The notes beneath the pieces are model-generated. The model worked only from the letters and a program-made list of their open reading frames with translations. It was not told the origin of the DNA and did no database searches. Below, piece by piece: positions 24,111 to 32,171 of a stretch of DNA of 34,786 nucleotides; position 1 is the first letter of the stretch, and each line of letters starts with the position of its first letter. The stretch is from the NCBI GenBank assembly GCA_002721675.1, contig PBLC01000006.1:5840-40625 (forward strand). The letters run 5' to 3'. A program made the position numbers and the translations under genes. The DNA comes from Chloroflexota bacterium. GTDB lineage: Bacteria; Chloroflexota; Dehalococcoidia; Lucifugimonadales; Lucifugimonadaceae.

Positions 24111-24623
24111 ATGTCAAAAATAAGTATTTTAGGTTTATATGATAACCCAGACGCTGCAGCAGATGCTTTAGATGCACTGAGTGAGGCTGGATTTGACTCA
24201 AATAACTTTGATGTCTTAACAGGCACACCCTACCCAGAAGGTGCTTTTGGAGAACATATTCCTCAACACAGATTGTTCAGGTTTCCATTATTTGGCGCTA
24301 TAGTTGGTCTTACACTAAGCGTGTTTCTCACTTCAACAACCCAAATAGTATATCCGCTAGTTACTGGGGGAAAACCAATATTATCCATTTTTGCAATGTT
24401 AGTGATTATGTACGAAATGACAATGTTATCAGCAGTAATTACAACTGTTATAGGTATTTTATTTGAATCAAGATTGCCAAATATTTCTATGAATGTATAT
24501 GACACTAGAATAACTGAAGGTTTAATAGGAGTTTCTCTGGTCTGTACAAGCGACAAGAAAGAAACTGCAGAAAGAGCTCTTAATGGAGCCGGAGCTATGG
24601 AGATAAAATCATCCGGAAAATAA
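24111..24623 (+). CDS. actD: Alternative complex III, ActD-like subunit
   Basis: A 170-residue protein with an N-terminal DUF3341-type domain (ISILGLYDNPDAAADALDAL and FDVLTGTPYPEGAFG) and two membrane helices around residues 62-115 (FPLFGAIVGLTLSVFL and LSIFAMLVIMYEMTMLSAVI). This is the usual ActD layout. AAGGAG lies a good distance before the ATG. Its position between the NrfD pair and the monohaem cytochrome matches known act operons. The C-terminus (LVCTSDKKETAERALNGAGA) resembles the family's closing alpha/beta fold. Confidence 0.9.
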   Translation: MSKISILGLYDNPDAAADALDALSEAGFDSNNFDVLTGTPYPEGAFGEHIPQHRLFRFPLFGAIVGLTLSVFLTSTTQIVYPLVTGGKPILSIFAMLVIMYEMTMLSAVITTVIGILFESRLPNISMNVYDTRITEGLIGVSLVCTSDKKETAERALNGAGAMEIKSSGK

Positions 24624-24624
24624 A

Positions 24625-25272
24625 TTGAAAAAAATAACAAAAAAATTTAATAAGATACATTTATCCTTTTTGATAATATTTTCTTTGTCTTTATTGGCCC
24701 CTACATGTCAAAGTGGAATTACTCAAAGAGGGACATATCCAATAGAAATTTTCTCCGAAATGCATTATTCACAAGCTTATAGAAACCAAGAAGTCCCCAG
24801 ACTAGATCCTGTGGCAGCAGCAGAACCATTCGTTACTCCAGATGAGAGATCAAATGATTCTTTATCAGTTTTAGATATGAATTCAAATTTTGTATATAAC
24901 CCTCAAATTGGAGCAGAGATATACAGAGTAAATTGCTCTTTCTGTCATGGAATAAATGGGATGGGGGATGGCACAGTCGCGCAACATATATCTTCTGAAG
25001 ACAGTTTCTATGCAACAACCCCAACTGATGAGGTTCCAGGATCAGGAATGGGTCCATACAAAACTGTTCCAGCACTTCATAATCTTGCAGAAAGGCTCCA
25101 AGGCAAAGACAAAGCGATTAACAGGCTAGAATATATGCTAAAGATGGAATCAGGATCTATTGCTCTTGGACCTATGCCTAGTTTTTTATGGGTATTTACA
25201 GAAGAGCAAAGAAACCAAGTAATTAGTTATATAGTTGATGAAGAAAATGGGCTTCCTGCTGGCTCAAATTAG
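24625..25272 (+). CDS. actE: Alternative complex III, monohaem cytochrome c subunit (ActE)
   Basis: A 215-residue exported cytochrome c with an N-terminal hydrophobic signal (FLIIFSLSLLAPTC) and a single CSFCH haem site at 104-108 in the NCSFCHGINGMGDGTV context. ActE proteins are often lipid-anchored; the LAPTC sequence is only a poor lipobox. The start is a TTG one base after the ActD stop. The N-terminal PRLDPVAAAEPF region and the C-terminal MPSFLWVFTEEQRNQVISYI fit the class I cytochrome fold. It is the last act gene of the run. Confidence 0.9.
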   Translation: MKKITKKFNKIHLSFLIIFSLSLLAPTCQSGITQRGTYPIEIFSEMHYSQAYRNQEVPRLDPVAAAEPFVTPDERSNDSLSVLDMNSNFVYNPQIGAEIYRVNCSFCHGINGMGDGTVAQHISSEDSFYATTPTDEVPGSGMGPYKTVPALHNLAERLQGKDKAINRLEYMLKMESGSIALGPMPSFLWVFTEEQRNQVISYIVDEENGLPAGSN

Positions 25273-25296
25273 TAATAATTAATATACCATTATTAA

Positions 25297-25701
25297 ATGA
25301 GCAAAAAAAAATTGGATATATTAAAAATATTTATATTACTTAATTCTTTTTTAATTATTTTCGTATCCTGCATTTCTAATAATATAGATAACAACAATAG
25401 AGAATATGGTCTTTACTCACAGATAATGTGCCCTGTATGCGATGGTCAAACAATTGCAGAATCACAAGCTTCAATATCAAATGACATGAAAAAAATGGTT
25501 AATACTCAAATTTTAGAAGGCAAAACAGATAAAGAAATATTAAATTATTTTAAAGAAAGGTATGGACAAGAAATAATTTCAAATCCTTCGTACAGTGGAT
25601 TCAATATAACTGTATGGATAGCCCCAATATTAATAATATTAGGATCTTTATTGCTATTAATATATTACTTGAGAAAAAATATGAATAAGGCTGAATTATG
25701 A
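25297..25701 (+). CDS. ccmH: Cytochrome c maturation protein CcmH (CycL/NrfF type)
   Basis: A 134-residue apocytochrome thioreductase. The redox motif CPVCDGQTIAES begins at residue 45 and follows an N-terminal signal segment (ILLNSFLIIFVSC). A C-terminal membrane helix (VWIAPILIILGSLLLLIYYL) ends the protein. CcmH keeps the CxxCH thiols of apocytochromes reduced for haem ligation on the outside of the membrane. The usual LRCPVC is MCPVC here. The ATG lies 24 bases after actE and has no clear ribosome-binding site. Its stop overlaps the ccmF start by four bases. Confidence 0.92.
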   Translation: MSKKKLDILKIFILLNSFLIIFVSCISNNIDNNNREYGLYSQIMCPVCDGQTIAESQASISNDMKKMVNTQILEGKTDKEILNYFKERYGQEIISNPSYSGFNITVWIAPILIILGSLLLLIYYLRKNMNKAEL

Positions 25702-27647
25702 CTATTTCTAATTTGGGCTTTACTTTACTAATCCTAACTATGAATTTATGCCTATATTCACTTATTGGTTCTTTAATTGGAGTTAGAATTTCAAGCAAAA
25801 CTCTGCTCAAAAGTGCAAAAAATGCAAATTATTGCACTTTTATAACATTAGCTTTCTCTGTTTCATGCCTTGTTTATGCTTTTGTGGCAGGAGACTTTTC
25901 AATTAAATATGTGTTTAATCACAGTAGTTTATCAATGGATCCTATTTATACTTGGGTGGCCCTATATGCTGGTAATGAAGGTTCATTATTGTATATTGCT
26001 TTAATTATTTCTATTTCTTCTTTTATAACCTTATTTTTTATGCCATCAGAATTAAATGAAGCAGAGCCTTATATAATTTCTATTCTTTCTGGGTTTTTAT
26101 TATTTTTTGTCACTGTAATGATTTTCTTAGCTAATCCATTTGATACCTTTCAAAATATACCTAAAGACGGGAGAGGTATAAATCCTTTATTAGCGCATCC
26201 AGGAATGTTTTCTCATCCTCCCTTGTTAATGGCGGGACTAGCAACAATTATAATTCCTTTTTCTCTAGTAGTAGGAATGGTTTTTACTGGAAAATTTAGA
26301 AATGACGGCTTAGATTACATAAGGACTACTTCTCTTATCATATGGTCAATACTAGGAATTGGATTATTACTAGGCTCATGGTGGGCTTATACTATTCTTG
26401 GTTGGGGAGGATACTGGGTATGGGATCCAATAGAAAATGTTGGCTTAATGCCTTGGTTAATAATGACAGCTTTTATTCATTCAATAATTGTACAGAGAAG
26501 AAGAGGGATGTTTAGAGTATGGAATGTAATTCTTATTTTTTTAGCATTTGTATTGGCTCAGTTTGGGATGTTTATTAACCGTGGAGGGCCAGTAGTATCT
26601 GTCCATTCTTTTGCAGCATCTACTTTAGGATATATATTTCTTGGCTTCATGCTTTTTAGTGCTATATTTTGTTTATTAGTATTTATTTTGTATAGCCATA
26701 AAATCAAAAGTGACAATAATGTTCAATCATTTTTATCGAGAGAATCAGCATTTCTAATAAATAACTTTTTTTTGGTTGCAATTACCTTTGTTACTTTATG
26801 GGGATTAATTTTCCCGTTAATTTCAGAATTATTTGCAGGTGAAACAGTTACAGTTGGAGCCCCATATTATAATTCTGTAAATGGTCCCGTAATATTAGCC
26901 TTGTTGTTCGTAATGGGGATAGGGCCAAATCTTTCCTGGAGGAATACCTCAAAAGAAAATCTAATCTCAAATTTAGTTGCCCCATTAGCATTATTATCGA
27001 TTTCATTTATATTACTTATATCATTCTCATCTAAACCTATCATTTCATCTTTATCTATTTCAGTAATAGTTCTTGTGATTTCTACAATTATTATAGAGTG
27101 GTCTAAAGGGTCTTACAGAATTACAAAAGCGGGTACTCCGTGGTTTATTTCTTTCATAAAACTAATCGCTAACAATAGAAAAAAGTATGGAGGATATATA
27201 GTTCACATATCAATTCTGCTGGTGGCCATGGGTGTAATAGGAATAAATTTTTATCAAATTAAGGTAGATAAAGTTTTGTCGGTTGGAGAAGAAGTTAAAG
27301 TAGGAAGATATATAGTTGAACTAATAGAAATAGATGAAAATGAATATAATGATAGAAGAGAAAAAATAGCTACATTTTTAGTAAAAAATAATAAAAATGA
27401 AGAGATAAAAATAATGAATGGTAATAATACATTTTACCCTTCATTCAATATGGCATCTATACGCGCTGCTATACACAGTAACCCAATAGAAGATTTGTAT
27501 ATCATACCATCAGATTTTCTCAGTAATACTGACATGAAACTTATTATTAGTATAAATCCATTAGTATGGTGGATGTGGTTAGGTGGTCCAATATTTATTA
27601 TAGGAACATTAATTTCATTATGGCCATATAGAACTAAGAAAGGTTAA
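25698..27647 (+). CDS. ccmF: Cytochrome c maturation haem lyase CcmF
   Basis: A 649-residue polytopic membrane protein with the haem-handling WWD motif (GGYWVWDPIENVGLMPWL) and preceding LLGSWWAYTILGWGG. The conserved LAHPGMFSHPPLL and FGMFINRGGPVVSVHSFA blocks are also present. CcmF with CcmH attaches haem to apocytochromes. The overall length and number of helices match the family. The ATG overlaps the ccmH stop (ATGA). It serves the five-haem ActA and monohaem ActE encoded just upstream. Confidence 0.96.
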   Translation: MTISNLGFTLLILTMNLCLYSLIGSLIGVRISSKTLLKSAKNANYCTFITLAFSVSCLVYAFVAGDFSIKYVFNHSSLSMDPIYTWVALYAGNEGSLLYIALIISISSFITLFFMPSELNEAEPYIISILSGFLLFFVTVMIFLANPFDTFQNIPKDGRGINPLLAHPGMFSHPPLLMAGLATIIIPFSLVVGMVFTGKFRNDGLDYIRTTSLIIWSILGIGLLLGSWWAYTILGWGGYWVWDPIENVGLMPWLIMTAFIHSIIVQRRRGMFRVWNVILIFLAFVLAQFGMFINRGGPVVSVHSFAASTLGYIFLGFMLFSAIFCLLVFILYSHKIKSDNNVQSFLSRESAFLINNFFLVAITFVTLWGLIFPLISELFAGETVTVGAPYYNSVNGPVILALLFVMGIGPNLSWRNTSKENLISNLVAPLALLSISFILLISFSSKPIISSLSISVIVLVISTIIIEWSKGSYRITKAGTPWFISFIKLIANNRKKYGGYIVHISILLVAMGVIGINFYQIKVDKVLSVGEEVKVGRYIVELIEIDENEYNDRREKIATFLVKNNKNEEIKIMNGNNTFYPSFNMASIRAAIHSNPIEDLYIIPSDFLSNTDMKLIISINPLVWWMWLGGPIFIIGTLISLWPYRTKKG

Positions 27648-27648
27648 T

Positions 27649-27960
27649 ATGCTGTACCTAATTCTGATTTTAATATTACTAATTTGTATAATATATGTTG
27701 TTTATCCTTTTTTATCTATATCAAAAGATCAAGATCCATTGTTAGATGAAATTAATATAAAAATTAGAAAAAATAGTTTAATGTCAGAACTAGATAGCGA
27801 ATTAGAAAGTGGCATACTTTCAACTGATTTACACAACCAATTAAAAGATGATGTAGAAAAAATGATTCAGTTAGAATTACAAAATTTAGATAAAGAAAAT
27901 AGCAAAATAGACCCGATAGAAAAAATGATTCAAATAAGGAAAGATGAAAAAAGCAAATAG
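27649..27960 (+). CDS. Short CcmI-like membrane-anchored protein
   Basis: A 103-residue protein with one N-terminal membrane helix (YLILILILLICIIYVVYPFL) and a charged helical tail. The pattern of LMSELDSELESGILSTDLHNQLK resembles the N-terminal region of CcmI, which feeds apocytochromes to CcmF/CcmH, but the TPR domain of full CcmI is missing. The assignment is from topology and position right after ccmF. Its stop overlaps the start of the next gene. Confidence 0.6.
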   Translation: MLYLILILILLICIIYVVYPFLSISKDQDPLLDEINIKIRKNSLMSELDSELESGILSTDLHNQLKDDVEKMIQLELQNLDKENSKIDPIEKMIQIRKDEKSK

Positions 27961-29116
27961 TTTAATAATTTTATTGCTATCTCTTACTATATTTATAAAT
28001 AACTCTTCGACTTATATTATTGCAGATCACTTAGATATATATGATGGTGAAATAAATTTGAGAGGCACAATAATTAATGGAACTGATCCTGATATTATTT
28101 ATGAATATGAGATAATATTGATGTCTACTCAAAATTCATCAACCGAATTAATAGAAATTGACTCAAAAATAACTTCTTCAGATTTTGAATTTTCTAAAAT
28201 TAATATAGATGAATCATTTACATATTTTTTAATGATTACTCATCAAGAAATTCCAACAATTGTTTTTTTAGAAGAAATAGATGATCAATATAAAGTTGAT
28301 ATTGTTGTCTATGATAGGGTTTTGACCCCTAAAGATATCTCTATAATTGATTATTCAATTATGATTCCGCATTTATCACCTGAATCAGATGTGGTGTCTA
28401 TATTAGGTCTTATATCTTTTGAAAATATCGGAAATAAAACTTTTTATGCAGATTTATCAGATCCTAATCTATCAGGATTAAATTTATTAAGATTTAGTCT
28501 TCCAGAAAATTTTGAAAATTTATCTGTAGATAGCGATCTTCCTCCCGGAAATGTAATGCAAATACCTACTGGCTTCGCTCTTTCAAATCCAGTTCCGCCT
28601 GGTCAACATCAGATACTGTATTCATATTCTATGCCAAGAAATACAAGTTCCATAAATTACACTATTAGACTCCCATTTGGGGCTAAAAAATTTAAACTCT
28701 TAGCTCCAGAAAAAACTGATATAAATAAGAACGAAATTTTAACAAATGAATTAACTGAAGTAGATGAAAAAATATATGAAGTATTGAGCGGCAATAATTT
28801 AAAAAATGGGGATGTAATCAACATACAAATAAATAAAATAGCGACGCCTAGTTTTTACGATAAATTTTTATCATTTGTTAATAAAAATAGTTTATCAGTT
28901 GTTATAGGCACCTCTTCAGCGACAATATTATTAATACTTATATTTCTATCCATATACAGAAATGCAGAAGTGAATAATAAGGACAAAGGTGAAGAAGATG
29001 AATTAATAGAAAAGATATTAAAACTAGACAAAAGATTTAAAAACAAACAGATTGAAGAAGAAGAGTACATAATCCTAAGAAATAGTTACAAAAAAAGAAT
29101 TAAAGGGAAGATTTGA
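27944..29116 (+). CDS. Unrecognised exported protein with C-terminal anchor, inside the ccm cluster
   Basis: A 390-residue protein with an N-terminal signal (SLIILLLSLTIFINNSS), a long extracytoplasmic part and one C-terminal membrane helix (LSVVIGTSSATILLILIFLS). After the helix there is a short cytoplasmic tail of charged helix (LDKRFKNKQIEEEEYIILRN), reminiscent of SHOCT-like or CcmI-like helical tails. The outer part looks like two beta-sandwich domains (GEINLRGTIINGTDPDIIY is compatible with a carboxypeptidase-regulatory-like fold). No haem or metal motif is visible. Its place between the CcmI-like stub and the CcmG-like thioredoxin suggests a role in cytochrome c assembly or docking. 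Confidence 0.7.
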   Translation: MKKANSLIILLLSLTIFINNSSTYIIADHLDIYDGEINLRGTIINGTDPDIIYEYEIILMSTQNSSTELIEIDSKITSSDFEFSKINIDESFTYFLMITHQEIPTIVFLEEIDDQYKVDIVVYDRVLTPKDISIIDYSIMIPHLSPESDVVSILGLISFENIGNKTFYADLSDPNLSGLNLLRFSLPENFENLSVDSDLPPGNVMQIPTGFALSNPVPPGQHQILYSYSMPRNTSSINYTIRLPFGAKKFKLLAPEKTDINKNEILTNELTEVDEKIYEVLSGNNLKNGDVINIQINKIATPSFYDKFLSFVNKNSLSVVIGTSSATILLILIFLSIYRNAEVNNKDKGEEDELIEKILKLDKRFKNKQIEEEEYIILRNSYKKRIKGKI

Positions 29117-29667
29117 AAAAAATATTATCAATCGTTTCAGCAATAACTATTTTAGCATTTTTCATCCTGTTAATTATATCTACAATTAACACAGGTGGGA
29201 AACAAGGAAGACCAGGATTAAATGAAGTCTCTGGAGAGGTGGCAGTTAATTATAATAACTATGTCCCTATAAGAGGGAAAGATATTTATGGAAAAGAGTT
29301 GCCAGAATCAAGCAATGATAACGATATAATCATGATTGATTTTTGGGCATCTTGGTGTCCTCCATGTATTCAAGAAGCAAGCGTGCTTTCAAGTTCATAT
29401 GAGTATTGGCAAAGCAAAAATATAAGATACATTGGGATAGCACTTTGGGACAATGAAACCTCTGTAAAGAAATTTGTTGAAAAGTATGATTTTAAATACG
29501 ATATAACACTAGATAAAGATGGAAAATATGCCATCAACTATGGTGTAAAGGCTTTACCTGAAAAATTTTTTATAAATAAAGATGGAGAAATTGTAAAGAA
29601 ATATATAGGCCCGATAAACAGAGAATCACTGGATAATATTATTGCGGAAATATTAGAGAAAGAATAA
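29113..29667 (+). CDS. Thiol-disulfide oxidoreductase, CcmG/ResA type
   Basis: A 184-residue thioredoxin-fold protein with an N-terminal membrane anchor (IVSAITILAFFILLIIST) and the redox motif FWASWCPPC (Cys82 and Cys85). The cis-proline loop KALPEKFFI and the following IGP-type C-terminus are as expected. Such proteins reduce apocytochrome thiols via CcmH. The TTG start overlaps the previous gene's stop and follows GGGAAG. CcmA, B, C, D and E are not in the window. Confidence 0.9.
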   Translation: MKKILSIVSAITILAFFILLIISTINTGGKQGRPGLNEVSGEVAVNYNNYVPIRGKDIYGKELPESSNDNDIIMIDFWASWCPPCIQEASVLSSSYEYWQSKNIRYIGIALWDNETSVKKFVEKYDFKYDITLDKDGKYAINYGVKALPEKFFINKDGEIVKKYIGPINRESLDNIIAEILEKE

Positions 29668-29670
29668 TAA

Positions 29671-30051
29671 ATGTACCTAGACGAATTTAATAATAAAGAC
29701 CAATTATGCGAATTTGAAATTGAATTAAGCAAAAAATATATTTTAGACTATTATAATTCTTGTGGAATTAATTTACATGAATTTGAATATATTTTCCCTA
29801 CCGAGCTAGCTACATTATCTTTAAAATACTTCTTAGAAAAATTTCCTATACCAAATGGATCTATACACACATCACAAGAAATTGAAATAAATAGTCCTAT
29901 AGAAATAGGGAGCAAATTAATTTGCAGAGTATTTCTTGACTCTTTTAAAGAAATAAGAGGGAGAGGAATTATTATAGTAAAAACTGATTATATTAGATCA
30001 GAAAAAATTCTCGGAAGTGCTAATGCAACATTGTTGGTGCCATCATTATGA
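29671..30051 (+). CDS. Hot-dog-fold dehydratase subunit (FAS1-like/HadA type)
   Basis: A 126-residue hot-dog protein without the catalytic HGM/DxNPIH block of its neighbour. The N-terminal segment (KKYILDYYNSCG...FPTELATLSLKYF) and the SIHTSQEIEINSPIEIGSKL block match the FAS1-like dehydratase or MaoC N-terminal family. In HadAB-type dehydratases the non-catalytic A subunit binds the acyl chain while the B subunit carries the active site. It begins three bases after the thioredoxin stop and overlaps the next gene by four bases, so the two are almost certainly co-translated. Confidence 0.78.
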   Translation: MYLDEFNNKDQLCEFEIELSKKYILDYYNSCGINLHEFEYIFPTELATLSLKYFLEKFPIPNGSIHTSQEIEINSPIEIGSKLICRVFLDSFKEIRGRGIIIVKTDYIRSEKILGSANATLLVPSL

Positions 30052-30443
30052 ATGAAGGAATAAAATTAAGATCAATAAAAAAAATTATTACCAAAGAAAT
30101 GGTATCTAATTACGCTAATGTTTCTGGAGACCATAATCCAATTCATATAAATGAAAACTACGCAATAACTACAGATTTTGGAGGGACGATTGTACATGGA
30201 ATGTTTTTGATATCCTCGATATCAGAAATGCTAATAAAAAATATAGGAAAAAATTGGGCTAAATCAGGTAAATTAAAAATAAAATTTAGAAATCCTTTAC
30301 GAGTAGGGGAAGGAATTATTACCGAAGGTAAAATAAGTCAAATTGCAGAAGATAAATATGGAACTTTAATTACTTGTGAAGTAATGTGTAGTGATAAGAA
30401 TAAAAAAGTACTTATTTCAGGTATTGCAAAATGGAGGGAATAA
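30048..30443 (+). CDS. MaoC-like (R)-specific dehydratase, HadB-type catalytic subunit
   Basis: A 131-residue MaoC-fold hydratase/dehydratase. The active-site block SGDHNPIHINENYA (Asp and His) and the following IVHGMFLISSISEML are diagnostic. It would dehydrate (R)-3-hydroxyacyl-ACP or acyl-CoA. Placed with its partner before plsX, fabG and fabL, it probably takes the role of FabZ in fatty acid synthesis. No FabZ or FabA is in the window. Confidence 0.88.
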   Translation: MNEGIKLRSIKKIITKEMVSNYANVSGDHNPIHINENYAITTDFGGTIVHGMFLISSISEMLIKNIGKNWAKSGKLKIKFRNPLRVGEGIITEGKISQIAEDKYGTLITCEVMCSDKNKKVLISGIAKWRE

Positions 30444-31429
30444 TGAAGATAGCTGTAGATGGTATGGGAGGAGATTCTCCTGAAAATAATATAGACGGCG
30501 CAATAAATGCTTTGGCAGATTCTCAAATTGAAATACTTCTTGTAGGCGAACCGAAAGAATTAGGAAGGTTATTATCAGAGAAAAATTATGACCAAGAGAG
30601 ATTATCAATAATACCTTCTGAAGGTGCTATTCTAGATACTGAGCAACCGGCAATGGCCGTAAAAAGGAAACCAAATGCATCTATAAATATATGTTCAGGC
30701 TTGGTAAGAAAGGGTATTGCAAAAGGATTTATTAGTGCTGGAAATTCAGGTGCAACATTTGCCTCTTCAGCAGGTGTACTAGGCATGTTTGACGGCTTAA
30801 CCAAACCATGTGTAGGGGGTCCAATTTTTGGTTTCTCTCCAGAAACGTTAATACTAGATTTGGGTTTAAATGTTGATCCTACCCCAAACCAACTTATAGA
30901 TTTTGCGGCTTTAGGAGTTAGTCAGGTAAAAACTTTATACGGCATTAACAATCCAAATGTAGGATTATTAAGCAACGGATCTGAGTCGAATAAAGGCAAT
31001 AAATTAGTAAAAGAATCATTTAAATTATTTGAAAAATCTAGTATAAATTTTTATGGAAACGTAGAAGGTCATGACATCGCCACCGGAAAGGTAAATGTAA
31101 TAGTTTGTGACGGATTTACTGGAAATATAATTTTAAAAGCTGTAGAAGGTATGGGTTATGCGATTAACAAATTCTTAGAAAAAAATATTACTGAAAATAA
31201 ATACAAAGATATAATTAATAAAGTTTCAGAAAATACAAATATAATGAGAGAGTTCGGCGGGGGTCCAGTTCTGGGCGTAAAAGGAATTGCTATTGTTGCG
31301 CATGGAGCTTCAAGTTCAACGGCAATTTCTAATGGCATAAAAACTATTTCCTGGCTTTCAAAAAAAGATTATATTAATCAATTAAAGAAAGAGCTAGAAG
31401 AAATAAGAGGTAGCATTAATAATGACTGA
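30443..31429 (+). CDS. plsX: Phosphate acyltransferase PlsX
   Basis: Converts acyl-ACP and phosphate to acyl-phosphate for phospholipid synthesis. The N-terminus KIAVDGMGGDSPE is the family signature; later KGFISAGNSGATFASS and VCDGFTGNIILKAVEG are characteristic. The start at 30443 was chosen over an in-frame ATG at 30431: a strong GGAGGG sits right before 30443 and the resulting TAATG overlaps the previous stop. The protein is 328 residues, the normal length. It overlaps fabG by eight bases. Confidence 0.95.
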   Translation: MKIAVDGMGGDSPENNIDGAINALADSQIEILLVGEPKELGRLLSEKNYDQERLSIIPSEGAILDTEQPAMAVKRKPNASINICSGLVRKGIAKGFISAGNSGATFASSAGVLGMFDGLTKPCVGGPIFGFSPETLILDLGLNVDPTPNQLIDFAALGVSQVKTLYGINNPNVGLLSNGSESNKGNKLVKESFKLFEKSSINFYGNVEGHDIATGKVNVIVCDGFTGNIILKAVEGMGYAINKFLEKNITENKYKDIINKVSENTNIMREFGGGPVLGVKGIAIVAHGASSSTAISNGIKTISWLSKKDYINQLKKELEEIRGSINND

Positions 31430-32165
31430 ACAAAAAAGACATGCACTAATTACTGGAGCTTCTAGAGGAATTGGTGCTGCTATAGCATTAGAATTAGCAA
31501 AAGTTGGTCACTCCATAAGTGTCAACTATAATTCGCACCCTAATGATGCTGACAAAGTTGTAAAAGATTTAATTAATCTTGGTGTTGAAGCTAAAGCAGT
31601 TCAAGGAGATGTATCTGATAAAAAATCTGTTAAAGATATGATAAAGAGTGCAACTGATTCATTAGGCTCTATAGATATATTAGTTAACAATGCCGGTATT
31701 ATTTCTGACAATTTATTAATGCGAATGAAAGATGAAGAATTTGACAAAGTAGTTGATACAAACCTTAAAGGTACTTATTATTGCTCTAAAGAATGCATTC
31801 CATCCATGGTAAAGCAAAGATGGGGAAGAATAATAAATATAACCTCAGTCGTGGGAATAAGGGGTAATATAGGCCAAACTAATTACTCTGCCTCAAAAGC
31901 GGCGATACATGCGTTTACTTATTCTTTAGCCAAAGAGTTAGCTACTAGGGGTGTAACAGTTAATGCAATAGCACCTGGATATATTACAACTGCTACTGTG
32001 GATGTGTTATCTGAAAAACTTAAGGATCATATTATGACATGGATTCCCATGAAAAGATTTGGAACTCCAGACGAAATATCGGGAATGGCTGCTTTTATGG
32101 CTTCAGAGAAAGCAAGGTATATGACTGGAGAAGTTGTGAAAATTGATGGCGGTATGGCAATCTAA
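31422..32165 (+). CDS. fabG: 3-oxoacyl-ACP reductase FabG
   Basis: A 247-residue short-chain dehydrogenase. The NADPH motif is TGASRGIGAAIA; the NNAG block is VNNAGIISDNLLMRMKDEEF; and the Ser-Tyr-Lys triad is ITSVVGIRG with YSASK. The ISDNLLMRM stretch is a good FabG marker. It reduces 3-oxoacyl-ACP in fatty acid elongation. It starts within plsX and is followed six bases later by fabL. Confidence 0.92.
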   Translation: MTEQKRHALITGASRGIGAAIALELAKVGHSISVNYNSHPNDADKVVKDLINLGVEAKAVQGDVSDKKSVKDMIKSATDSLGSIDILVNNAGIISDNLLMRMKDEEFDKVVDTNLKGTYYCSKECIPSMVKQRWGRIINITSVVGIRGNIGQTNYSASKAAIHAFTYSLAKELATRGVTVNAIAPGYITTATVDVLSEKLKDHIMTWIPMKRFGTPDEISGMAAFMASEKARYMTGEVVKIDGGMAI

Positions 32166-32171
32166 TTTATT

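Noticed and set aside
25273-25295. Seven-base inverted repeat TAATAAT/ATTATTA between actE and ccmH as a terminator
   Set aside because: The stem is entirely A/T, in very AT-rich sequence, with no run of T immediately after; expected by chance and too weak to terminate.
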